DNA of 64,000 nt from Saprospiraceae bacterium (GTDB taxonomy: Bacteria > Bacteroidota > Bacteroidia > Chitinophagales > Saprospiraceae): NCBI GenBank assembly GCA_021604865.1, contig BQJU01000015.1, positions 62,001 through 126,000 on the forward strand, given 5' to 3'. A program made the position numbers and the translations under genes. Below, piece after piece: positions 37,982-45,924 of this stretch. Position 1 is the first letter of the stretch, and each line of letters starts with the position of its first letter. The notes below the pieces were generated by a model. That model had not been told where the DNA came from, made no database searches, and saw nothing but the letters and a program-made list of their open reading frames with translations.

Positions 37982-39073
37982 TCAAAAAGCCTCTCCAATT
38001 GTAAAATAAAAGCCACTAGAATTTTGTCCTAAGCCATAATCCAACCGAAGATTGATTTTATCTTCTGGCAATAAAGTCAGGCGTAACCCTATACCAAAGG
38101 AATAGCGCCAGTTTTCTGCTGCAAAGTGATCCAACTGATCGGCAACAGCTCCATAGCCGCCAAAGATTACACCTCCCAGGCGCCAAAATAATGGAAATCG
38201 ATATTCGGTTTGCAACAATAAATAGTGATTGTCCCGGAAACGACCTTCCAGATAGCCACGCAGCCTTTTGGGACCACCTAATAGTGCCAATTGATTAAAA
38301 GCAGGATCGCCGAAAGTCAACTCTGCATAAGCATTTAAACCTAAGGCGGCCTTTTTTCCCAATGGAATAAAATGACGGGCATCAAGCGTGAATTTGTCAA
38401 AAGTAAACTCACCACCTAGCCATGAGGTATTAGCCAACCAGCCTAGCTCAATAAACTGCCCTTTGCGGGTGTAATACAACTGGTCCCTATTATCAAAAGT
38501 AAAAACCAGACCTGTTCCAGATACGACATTACCTCCTTTTCCAGCAATTTCCCGGGTTGCCAATAAACCACCTTCCTCAAGTTCAGTAATGCGATAATCA
38601 TCCAACCAATATCGAATGCCGCCATAAAAATGATCGGCCAATCGCTTTTGAAAACTAATTCGTACTCTCGGAAAATTCACCCCATAAGTTTCTCCACCAT
38701 AATCTTCAAAATCATTACCGATGCCATAGAATAAATAATTGTAGCGGTAATACCCCAGCTCTCCAAATAATCGGTAACGGTCCTTTGGAAAAATCAATTG
38801 GAAAGGCAGGTATAACAAAAACTGATTGAGCAAGGTATAAGCCGTCCCAATTTGCAACTGAGAGGGTTTGGTCAGGCTATCTTGTTTGCCTAGCTGAAAG
38901 GAAAAAACCATTGCAGCACCAAAGGCCCACTCCGTTTCAGGCGTGTAATAAACTATCGGTAAGGGGAAAAATTTCAACTTTTTTTCAGGCAGACCATCCT
39001 GTGCTGCTATCGAATATACCGCCGCCGTGAATAGTAGAAATGCGATTAATCTTTTATATAGTTGCTGAATCAT
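37982..39073 (-). CDS. Omp85/BamA-TamA-like outer membrane barrel protein
   Basis: The ATG at 39073 gives a signal peptide (YKRLIAFLLFTAAVYSIAAQ); the 33 residues before it are repeat-derived. The 363-residue product is a surface-antigen-type barrel: alternating beta strands with aromatic ends (YRLFGELGYYRYNYLFYGIG, GGNVVSGTGLVFTFDNRDQL), the conserved barrel-interior motif GGPKRLRGYLEGRFRDNHYL (VRGY-type) and a final strand FYFTIGEAF with C-terminal aromatic. It lacks POTRA domains, so it is not BamA itself. It could be a phospholipid, patatin-like or protein translocation porin. It is alone on this strand, with no lipase or POTRA partner next to it. Confidence 0.82.
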   Translation of the reverse strand: MIQQLYKRLIAFLLFTAAVYSIAAQDGLPEKKLKFFPLPIVYYTPETEWAFGAAMVFSFQLGKQDSLTKPSQLQIGTAYTLLNQFLLYLPFQLIFPKDRYRLFGELGYYRYNYLFYGIGNDFEDYGGETYGVNFPRVRISFQKRLADHFYGGIRYWLDDYRITELEEGGLLATREIAGKGGNVVSGTGLVFTFDNRDQLYYTRKGQFIELGWLANTSWLGGEFTFDKFTLDARHFIPLGKKAALGLNAYAELTFGDPAFNQLALLGGPKRLRGYLEGRFRDNHYLLLQTEYRFPLFWRLGGVIFGGYGAVADQLDHFAAENWRYSFGIGLRLTLLPEDKINLRLDYGLGQNSSGFYFTIGEAF

Positions 39074-39095
39074 TTTAATGAATTTTGATATGATA

Positions 39096-39201
39096 TGTGG
39101 TGATGTATGGTGAACCGGTGTTCCATTCCATCCAACCAAAAGTGAAAAATGAAGCGTAAAAAGTGAGCACACCGATTAACTATTGTGCATTCCATTCCTT
39201 C
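39096..39201 (-). repeat. Repeat family C, fullest copy
   Basis: Read on the minus strand it begins GGAATGCACAATAGTTAATC, continues GGTGTGCTCACTTTTTACGC, CACTTTTGGTTGG and ends with GGAACACCGGTTCACCATAC. The start matches 31984-32060 and 59981-60055; the far end matches the deleted copy at 21741-21802. Confidence 0.7.
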
Positions 39202-39422
39202 TAAATTATACCTTCCCCTATACTAAATACGAAAACAACCCTTTTGTTGGATTAAATTTTTCAATTATACCTGTGCTATGAGAAAATCAAAAAAATAATT
39301 ACAAAAGCTGTTACTTTTTCAAGGCCCGGCATTATGCAATTGAAACAGTCTGAAAAGAGGATCAAAAAGGTCCTTTAATAGGTAACTTAAACCCCGGGGT
39401 AGTTTTTCATCGGCAAAAACCT

Positions 39423-39430
39423 TATTTTTG
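39423..39430 (+). promoter_or_regulatory. Putative -7 element of the sigma factor operon
   Basis: TATTTTTG fits TAnnTTTG. It sits immediately before the ATG at 39431, which argues that the true start is the downstream ATG at 39479, preceded by the SD-like AAGGAAGGA. No -33 match. Confidence 0.4.
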
Positions 39431-39478
39431 ATGTTTTCCAACATTCAGTTAAACTGGAATATTACAAAAAAGGAAGGA

Positions 39479-40042
39479 ATGAGTAGTTCTCATAGAACTG
39501 TTTCTGCCGAGAAGATGCAAGAGGAGTGGCTTGAAATTCAGGCTGCGCAGGACAACCCTGCCCTTTTTCGGCCATTATATAATCGATACTACGAGCCGAT
39601 ATTTCGCTTTGTTTTACGCAGAACGGCAGATGAAATGTTGTCCGCTGATCTCTGTTCACAGATATTCCTCAAGGCTATGCAACGGCTGGCTTCTTATAAT
39701 TTTCGCGGCGTTCCTTTTTCTGCGTGGTTGTACCGCATAGCGAGTAATGAAGTTGCTCAGCACTACCGCGCCAGTAATAAGAGCCGCGTGGTGAGCATTG
39801 AAGACACCAATCTTGGTGATATGGCAGAGGAAATGGACGAAGAAAGTAACGAACTATTATACAAGCAACTGATTGGAGCTTTGGATGATTTGAAAGCAAA
39901 CGACTTGCAACTAGTGGAATTGCGCTTTTTTGAACAGCGCCCTTTTAAAGAAATAGCTGACATCCTTGGAATGACCGAAAGTAACGCCAAGGTAAAAACG
40001 TACCGCATTCTGGAGCGATTGAAAAAGAAACTCACGCCCTAA
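39479..40042 (+). CDS. ECF-type RNA polymerase sigma factor
   Basis: The start at 39479 has AAGGAAGG just upstream; an ATG 48 bases earlier overlaps the likely promoter. The 187-residue protein has sigma region 2 (ALFRPLYNRYYEPIFRFVLR, then VPFSAWLYRIASNEVAQHYR) and region 4 (VELRFFEQRPFKEIADILGM, then AKVKTYRILERLKKKL). It redirects RNA polymerase to a small set of genes. The next gene, 36 bases on, is a single-pass membrane protein with a large outer part, the expected anti-sigma partner. Its regulon is unknown; promoters with unusual -35/-10 sequences should be sought near the flanking envelope genes. Confidence 0.9.
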   Translation: MSSSHRTVSAEKMQEEWLEIQAAQDNPALFRPLYNRYYEPIFRFVLRRTADEMLSADLCSQIFLKAMQRLASYNFRGVPFSAWLYRIASNEVAQHYRASNKSRVVSIEDTNLGDMAEEMDEESNELLYKQLIGALDDLKANDLQLVELRFFEQRPFKEIADILGMTESNAKVKTYRILERLKKKLTP

Positions 40043-40078
40043 TTGACTTTTTCAACGTCACCTTTAAATCGACCAGAT

Positions 40079-41782
40079 ATGGCCAAAAATTACGATATAA
40101 AAATTAATCCGAAACGACTGAGCAGCGAGGAGATCGCCCGGCATCAAGACTTTGATGCACTCCTTGAGCAGTTTGAAGCTACGCCCAGCGTTCCGGTCCG
40201 GCAATTGCGAATCAGGCGATTGGTCTACATCAGTAGTGCCGCAGCCGCAGCCATCGCATTGCTGCTGGTTTTCATCGGGCTTAATGAAACCCAAATCCCA
40301 AATATTTCCGAAAAAGAATATTTTGCAGACCGCGCCTTTGTGTTGCCACCAAAAGCGGATGCTCAGCCCAAATTCGTTTCCCAAAAAGTTCAGGTAAATC
40401 AAGGTGGCGTATATGAATACGCCAGTGGATCCCGTTTGGTGGTTCCCGCAGCAGCTTTCCAAAATGATCGAGGAGAACTGGTAGAAGGAGAGGTGGAAAT
40501 TTTCTTTAAGGAATATGTCGACCTTGTTGACTTGTACTTCGCCGGTATTCCAATGACTTACGATTCCGCTAATCAGTCTTATTATCTAAATTCCGCCGGT
40601 ATGGTGGAGGTTTATGCAGTACAAAATGGTCAGCGGCTCAACATGACACCCGGTAAAAGCATCCAGGTGGAAATGGTTTCTCATATCAATATCCCCAATA
40701 TCCATGTCCTGCCTAAATACAATGTGTACCTGCTGGATACAGTGGCCCGCAATTGGGTCTATCAGGATATTGACATCATTCAAGTTGTAGAGGAACCACT
40801 TGACATCAACGATCCGCTCTACGAACCTAAAAAGACGCTTCAGGATCAATTGGCAGCTATTGCTCAAAAAGGACAATCGGAAATTGCTAAAATTGAAAGC
40901 AGCATTGCCAAGCCACTTGAACCGGCTAAACCTCTGCGTAAAAATGGCAATAACCCAACTCTGGAGTTCGACTTCCAGGATCTTGGTATTCAATTTGAAG
41001 GCGATGAATCAAAATTGTATCAGGGTACCATCTGGCAGATTTCGCCCAACAGCCCTGCTTATGATGATAATGCCTTTAAAGTAGTCTGGACAGAAGTTAG
41101 CATTGCCAAAAAAACTGGGCAAGACTACGAGTTGACCCTCAAAAATGGTTCGAATGAACTAAAATTGATTGCCAATCCGGTACTGATTGGTCAGGATTAT
41201 GATGATGCCATGGCCCGCTACCAACAAGAATTGGCCGATTATGCTTCGCAAATGAAGGAGCGGGAGGCTAAATTAAAAGGACAAAAAGAGACCTTGGCAG
41301 CTTACATCGCCGAGCAACAAAACGCTGCTCAACTCAACTTTACGGAGCAAATTACTGCTCTTGCTGAAAATGAAACTGGACCAGCAAACAACTGGCAAAA
41401 AAGGAAGGTCATCAACCGTTTTGCTGCCAACCGGCTAGGGGTGTGGAATTGTGCCCTACCCTATTCTCCGGAGTTGAAAACGATCAAAGCTAAATTTATC
41501 CTTGACGGAGATAAATCCTTCAAACCAATGACGGCTTATCTGGTTGATCAGACACATCATACAGTACAGCGGTTTATGCTTTCAAGAACAACAGAACTCA
41601 GCTTTGATCCGGCATCGAATAATGCCATCTTGGTGGCTGATCAAAAAGGCAATTTTTACCTGGCCAACAAGGATCAATTCGCTGAAATAGATGCAGATAG
41701 CAAAACAGCAACCTTCAACCTGCAAGTACTGAATGGTGCAGGCAGCGAAAAGGAAAGTTTGCAGCAGTTGTTAATAGATTAG
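40079..41782 (+). CDS. Putative anti-sigma factor, single-pass membrane protein with large ectodomain
   Basis: The ATG at 40079 (MAKNYDIKINPKRLSSEE) is preferred to the TTG 36 bases earlier. Residues 1-45 are cytosolic and charged, 49-67 form one membrane segment (VYISSAAAAAIALLLVFIGL), and the remaining 500 residues are extracytoplasmic. That part is beta-rich at first (YEYASGSRLVVPAAAFQNDR, VEIFFKEYVDLVDLYFAGIP) and includes a coiled-coil-like stretch near residue 400 (REAKLKGQKETLAAYIAEQQ). It is not a FecR protein. Its position after an ECF sigma gene and the topology suggest membrane sequestration of the sigma factor. The ligand is unknown, and the ectodomain is unusually large for this role. 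Confidence 0.7.
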   Translation: MAKNYDIKINPKRLSSEEIARHQDFDALLEQFEATPSVPVRQLRIRRLVYISSAAAAAIALLLVFIGLNETQIPNISEKEYFADRAFVLPPKADAQPKFVSQKVQVNQGGVYEYASGSRLVVPAAAFQNDRGELVEGEVEIFFKEYVDLVDLYFAGIPMTYDSANQSYYLNSAGMVEVYAVQNGQRLNMTPGKSIQVEMVSHINIPNIHVLPKYNVYLLDTVARNWVYQDIDIIQVVEEPLDINDPLYEPKKTLQDQLAAIAQKGQSEIAKIESSIAKPLEPAKPLRKNGNNPTLEFDFQDLGIQFEGDESKLYQGTIWQISPNSPAYDDNAFKVVWTEVSIAKKTGQDYELTLKNGSNELKLIANPVLIGQDYDDAMARYQQELADYASQMKEREAKLKGQKETLAAYIAEQQNAAQLNFTEQITALAENETGPANNWQKRKVINRFAANRLGVWNCALPYSPELKTIKAKFILDGDKSFKPMTAYLVDQTHHTVQRFMLSRTTELSFDPASNNAILVADQKGNFYLANKDQFAEIDADSKTATFNLQVLNGAGSEKESLQQLLID

Positions 41783-41791
41783 GCTAGGCTA

Positions 41792-41955
41792 AGAGCATGT
41801 TTGGGGGTAGTCATTTGGGCTACAAATACCAACTTCTGGAACCTCGCTTTGCCATTTTCTCGCTCCGTAGCGCTGCTATGCAGCTCAAAAATGGCTTCGC
41901 AAGAACCCAAAATCTGGCATTTTCGCTACCAAAGTACCACCTCCAAACATGCTCT
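41792..41955. repeat. Palindromic repeat family A, copy 5 (fullest termini)
   Basis: The left end AGAGCATGTTTGGGGGTAGT is matched in inverse orientation by the right end ACCACCTCCAAACATGCTCT, giving about 13 identical terminal bases plus further similarity. Inside, GGGCTACAAA and the reverse-like TTCGCTACCAAAG pair partly. The 164-base element lies between the anti-sigma gene stop and the terminator at 41977. No transposase is present. Confidence 0.8.
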
Positions 41956-41976
41956 AAATAATTTCAATCTATAAAA

Positions 41977-42016
41977 AAAGCGGTATTCGATGCCTTGGTG
42001 TATTGGATACCGCTTT
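41977..42016. terminator. Terminator hairpin between convergent genes
   Basis: AAAGCGGTAT (41977-41986) pairs with ATACCGCTTT (42007-42016) around a 20-base loop, with an A-run on the left and AT-rich sequence on the right. It can end transcripts of the sigma/anti-sigma operon and of the 42039 gene. Confidence 0.75.
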
Positions 42017-42038
42017 ATATTATTCCGTTCCCAATCAC

Positions 42039-42935
42039 TCACATTTTCATCAACTTCTCCAGCACCAAATCCCCCGAAGCAAACTCAACCTTTAACACAT
42101 ACATGCCCGGCTTTAAAAAAGACAAATCCAATTCAGTTGCTTGAAAAATCCTCCTTTCCAAACGGCCATTAATGGCGTAAATAGATACGGCTTTTATCGG
42201 CTCCCCAGCTATTAGCACCAGATTCCCTGTTGTAGGGTTGGGATATATTTCCAAGTCTTTTTCCCCAACTTCCTCTGTACTGATATGTACATTACACAAT
42301 TCAACCCCTTGCTCCGGATAATAAAGGGTATCGGCTTTGTACATTGCACATAAGGAATAGGCAAAACCGCTCAAAATACCCTCAGGGTTATTTTCATCTA
42401 TATTCAAGTCCAGCGTTTGAAAAAAGATAGTTGCATTTGGTCCTATCCCTTCAATAAAACGAATCGTATCATGAATAACGCCAACGCCATACCTGCAATC
42501 CAGGGTAATCACTTTTCGATCTCCCTCATATTTTATAGACTTTACTTCCGCCTCTCCTGCATCGGTACAGGACAAATGCTCATCATATATAGGGAAAGTA
42601 TCTCCCAATTCCAGAGAAAGATCCATCACGATCAGTTCTTCGGTATCAGCGACCCTTCTAAACCATATTTGCCCCGAAGTAGTATCTTCCCGGACAAAGC
42701 CCACCCTAAATGGGTCAATTTCATAATCTTCAGAACCGCTATCCACTAGTTTATAAGACAAATCATCAATAAGGCTATCTCCATAGATATAAACTTCACT
42801 ATCTATTGCCCCATCAAACACCTCCACTTTTATTCCATACCGTGTAGTATCCGCATCAAATATAGAAGTATATTGACACCATCCGCTTGTGGTGATCATT
42901 AGTAAAACAAAGAGCAGGATATTGTCTTTCATCAT
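42039..42935 (-). CDS. Secreted protein with T9SS type A sorting domain
   Basis: The ATG at 42935 overlaps the stop of the upstream gene by one base (TAATG), so the 298-residue product is translationally coupled. A signal peptide (NILLFVLLMITTSGWCQ) precedes a body of about 200 residues that is acidic and beta-rich (YGIKVEVFDGAIDSEVYIYG). The last 75 residues are a type A sorting domain (DLEIYPNPTTGNLVLIAGEP, then KPGMYVLKVEFASGDLVLEK). The body has no enzyme motif that I recognise. Both genes of the pair are T9SS cargo and may act together at the surface. Confidence 0.82.
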   Translation of the reverse strand: MMKDNILLFVLLMITTSGWCQYTSIFDADTTRYGIKVEVFDGAIDSEVYIYGDSLIDDLSYKLVDSGSEDYEIDPFRVGFVREDTTSGQIWFRRVADTEELIVMDLSLELGDTFPIYDEHLSCTDAGEAEVKSIKYEGDRKVITLDCRYGVGVIHDTIRFIEGIGPNATIFFQTLDLNIDENNPEGILSGFAYSLCAMYKADTLYYPEQGVELCNVHISTEEVGEKDLEIYPNPTTGNLVLIAGEPIKAVSIYAINGRLERRIFQATELDLSFLKPGMYVLKVEFASGDLVLEKLMKM

Positions 42936-44539
42936 TACTGTTTTACAAAAGTTTTTGGAAATTGCCGGCCTTGCGCATCCGTAATGACCAGCCAATAAAT
43001 ACCTGCCTCAAGCAGATTGATGTCGATTGTTACCGGTAAGGTCTGAACGAGGCCTTCTTTTAGTTTTTGTCCCTGTACAGAATAAATAGCATATTGTTCC
43101 GCAGAACTTATATCTGAACTAAGAATGGTTAAAATATCATGCGCAGGTATAGGAAAAATAAGGTAATCCAATCCTTGTTTTTTGCCTGGCTCTTTCAGAG
43201 AAGTAATCACCTCCACCCGACCACAACCGGGAATCAGACAGCCCATATTATCCGTGCGCACCACCCAGGTGTTGGGATTGTTAATAAATGGTGAATTGGC
43301 CGGGAAGGTGTCTTGCAATTTTCCGGTAAACATCAAATCGCCGTTTTCCAGTTCTATACCATCATAAAGATACATGCCAATGTCGGTAGCCAGATACCGG
43401 CTATCCAATAGATTCCGTTCCCACAATAATTCTCCATCAGGAGACATGCGAAATATCCAGGCCGCTGTAAAGTCATAATCCGTATAGGGAGAATCATACA
43501 AATCCTCCAGGCCGATACCGATAATATCACCGTTTTCGGCGGTAAATAAGGTGCCCAATTCCTTGGGATAGGCCGATTCAAAGGTATACTCCCATTGCAT
43601 TTCTCCCCAGGTATCAACTTTGATCAGTTTGGAAGGCAAGGGATAAATGGGGTCTACAGTTTCCCAATCTTCCTTGTGCCAGGCCAGTACCACGCCTCCA
43701 TCTAGGGTAGGGGTCAAATGTGGGAATCGTCCCACCTCACTATGTTCCGCCGTATAAGTCCACAGCACATTACCCAGGCTATCAAATTTAATTAAATCCA
43801 GTTCGTCGGGGGTCAGCCAGGTAGAATTGGTGGCCCAGCGTTCGCTATAATAACCACTGCCGTCAAGTGCCTTATCTAAACCTTGGCTAATCTCATAACG
43901 GTACTCACCTGTGGTCACACTATAATGACGTAAATACGTGAGATCACGATCCATAAAATAATAATAATTGGTATCGGGTGTCACACCTAAGGGCGATCCA
44001 TTACCACGTTTATTAAAGGTCAAAACCAGGGTGGAATCAACCAGTGACAAATTATTCACCGAAGCAACCGGAAATTGCTCCGTCAGATCAACCTGATGAA
44101 TTTGGTTGCCTTCCCAATCAAACTTTAGGACCTTTATGCCAAATCTATCTGGTCCTGAAAGCGGACCGGATACATACAAAAAACTGTCGGTAGTCACCAG
44201 ATTATCAAAAAATACAACATCCATTGTATCCAAAAGCAAACTCCAGATTAAGTCCCCCTGCCCATTGATTCTTAGTAATTCAATGCAATTGGTCGTATTT
44301 TGATTACATTTCGCACCCACCAAAATGGCTATTTTATCACTCGATTTAGAAATCTTTAAGCCTACTTCTGCATCATTGTTGATATCATAATTAAAACTAA
44401 AATAGGATTGACCAAAAATACCCGGAATACCGGTCAATAAAATCAATAAGGTAAATAAATAAGTTGCTAATAAGCAATTTACAGGCAACCTACACTTTAA
44501 GTATATGCCGCTGACTGCCACGTTAATACAACCTGGCAT
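42935..44539 (-). CDS. Secreted beta-propeller-like protein with T9SS type A sorting domain
   Basis: The 534-residue form from ATG 44539 has a signal-like segment (CLLATYLFTLLILLTGIPGI, ending FGQ) after a longish N-region. A TTG at 44488 and an ATG at 44644 are other possible starts. The body shows repeated G-x-L/V-x-W strands (GDLIWSLLL, LGNVLWTYTAEHS, WGEMQWEYTFES, DGELLWERNLL), the pattern of a PQQ-like beta-propeller. A type A sorting domain ends it (LDYLIFPIPAHDILTILSSD, then LEAGIYWLVITDAQG). It overlaps the next gene by one base. The function is unknown; propellers of this sort often bind proteins or glycans. Confidence 0.78.
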   Translation of the reverse strand: MPGCINVAVSGIYLKCRLPVNCLLATYLFTLLILLTGIPGIFGQSYFSFNYDINNDAEVGLKISKSSDKIAILVGAKCNQNTTNCIELLRINGQGDLIWSLLLDTMDVVFFDNLVTTDSFLYVSGPLSGPDRFGIKVLKFDWEGNQIHQVDLTEQFPVASVNNLSLVDSTLVLTFNKRGNGSPLGVTPDTNYYYFMDRDLTYLRHYSVTTGEYRYEISQGLDKALDGSGYYSERWATNSTWLTPDELDLIKFDSLGNVLWTYTAEHSEVGRFPHLTPTLDGGVVLAWHKEDWETVDPIYPLPSKLIKVDTWGEMQWEYTFESAYPKELGTLFTAENGDIIGIGLEDLYDSPYTDYDFTAAWIFRMSPDGELLWERNLLDSRYLATDIGMYLYDGIELENGDLMFTGKLQDTFPANSPFINNPNTWVVRTDNMGCLIPGCGRVEVITSLKEPGKKQGLDYLIFPIPAHDILTILSSDISSAEQYAIYSVQGQKLKEGLVQTLPVTIDINLLEAGIYWLVITDAQGRQFPKTFVKQ

Positions 44540-44792
44540 TGCAAAAAACAGAAAATTGCCGGAACCTAACAAATTGTTGAAATTTAATAAAATAAAAAGT
44601 GCGCTGATGAAGTACTCCGGGATACTCCATGCAATGGGAATCATAACCGGGAGTATATTGAATATTGAAGTATCTTAATATTATTCTTTCGTAAGATAAA
44701 TTAAATTTTTCTTATTGGCCAGAGCCAATAAATTCAATCAGCTGTGAAAGAAAAAATCTCCACCAAACCAGAAATTCATTCCACCCAAGTCA

Positions 44793-45851
44793 TCAATCCT
44801 TATAAATCTTCACCACCCTTTCACCCGGCTTGGCATACCCCCGATACATACCTTCGGTATTAAACGGCATACTCACATTACCCAGGTGATCCAGGGCGAT
44901 TAGTCCTCCAGAGCCACCCACATCCACCAGTTTTTTATTGACTACGGCTTTGGCGGCCACATCAACCGTAAGGCCCAGGTATTCCATCATAGCCGATACG
45001 TCGTAGGCTACGGCATAACGAATGAAGAATTCGCCATGACCGGTACAGGAAACACCGCAGGTCTCATTATTGGCGTAGGTGCCGGCACCAATGATTGGAG
45101 AATCGCCAATGCGGTTGTAGCGTTTGTTGGTCATACCACCGGTGGAAGTGCCAGCAGTGATATTGCCATATTTATCCAACGCTACACAGCCTACGGTACC
45201 GTATTTGAAATCATTGTCTTCCAGCTTCATGCCGGTCGACTGATCCTCTGAAGCCTTGGCCTTTTGCAGCGCATCCCAGCGGTCTTGAGTAAAGAAATAT
45301 TGGGGGTCGACGGTCTCGATGCCTTGTTCCTTGGCAAACTGCTCCGCACCGGCACCAGTAAGCATTACATGTTCGGATTTTTCCATTACGGCTCTGGCAG
45401 CCAGGATGGGATTTTTGACGATTGTAACGCCACCTACTGCCCCGGCATTGCGGGTTGCACCATCCATATAGGAGGCGTCCATTTCATTCTTACCGGCATT
45501 GTTAAAAACAGCACCTTTTCCGGCATTAAATAGTGGAGAATTTTCCAGATACATAATGGTTTGCACCACTGCATCGCCACTGGTACCCCCCTCCTGAAGC
45601 ACCTTTTCACCGATATCCAATGCTGCATTCAGGGCCTCATTATACGCAGCCTCTTTTTCATCCGTCATGTTCTTTTTCAGGATGGTTCCTGCACCGCCGT
45701 GGATGACGATGGCGTACTCCGCTTTTTTGGTTGTAGGAGAAGCGGGAGCCTCCACCTCTGTAGCAGTTTCTGTGGAAGACTGTGGTGTATCGCAAAAACT
45801 AAAAAACAGGGCTAAGGCCAATAGGATGGTGAATTTGCTTGATTGGATCAT
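44793..45851 (-). CDS. Isoaspartyl peptidase / type III L-asparaginase
   Basis: The ATG at 45851 gives an exported form (IQSSKFTILLALALFFSFC) with a cysteine that would be an imperfect lipobox (SFC). The 352-residue Ntn-hydrolase has the family start YAIVIHGGAGTILK and the self-cleavage site ahead of nucleophile Thr219 (KYGTVGCVALDKYGN), followed by AGTSTGGMTNKRYNRIGDSP and the glycine-rich GTYANNETCGVSCTGHGE. It removes isoaspartyl or asparagine residues, releasing ammonia or dipeptides, after autocatalytic splitting into two chains. If lipid-anchored, only the first chain would be tethered. It sits beside large T9SS surface proteins, but no functional link is shown. Confidence 0.9.
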   Translation of the reverse strand: MIQSSKFTILLALALFFSFCDTPQSSTETATEVEAPASPTTKKAEYAIVIHGGAGTILKKNMTDEKEAAYNEALNAALDIGEKVLQEGGTSGDAVVQTIMYLENSPLFNAGKGAVFNNAGKNEMDASYMDGATRNAGAVGGVTIVKNPILAARAVMEKSEHVMLTGAGAEQFAKEQGIETVDPQYFFTQDRWDALQKAKASEDQSTGMKLEDNDFKYGTVGCVALDKYGNITAGTSTGGMTNKRYNRIGDSPIIGAGTYANNETCGVSCTGHGEFFIRYAVAYDVSAMMEYLGLTVDVAAKAVVNKKLVDVGGSGGLIALDHLGNVSMPFNTEGMYRGYAKPGERVVKIYKD

Positions 45852-45924
45852 CTTTATTTTCTTTTGTCGAATAAAGTTAAATATACCCCAAGGCAAGCAA
45901 ATCCACCAGGAAAGCAACTAAATT

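Larger units (their letters stand above)
39074..39478. other. Intergenic region before the sigma factor gene
   Basis: No gene supported. It contains a family C repeat (39096-39201, minus orientation), a 10-base palindrome ACCCCGGGGT (39391-39400), and TATTTTTG at 39423-39430. The rest shows nothing I recognise. Confidence 0.5.

Noticed and set aside
39428-39478. Upstream start for the sigma factor
   Set aside because: The ATG at 39431 abuts the TATTTTTG promoter element; the ATG at 39479 with a purine-rich site ahead is more credible.
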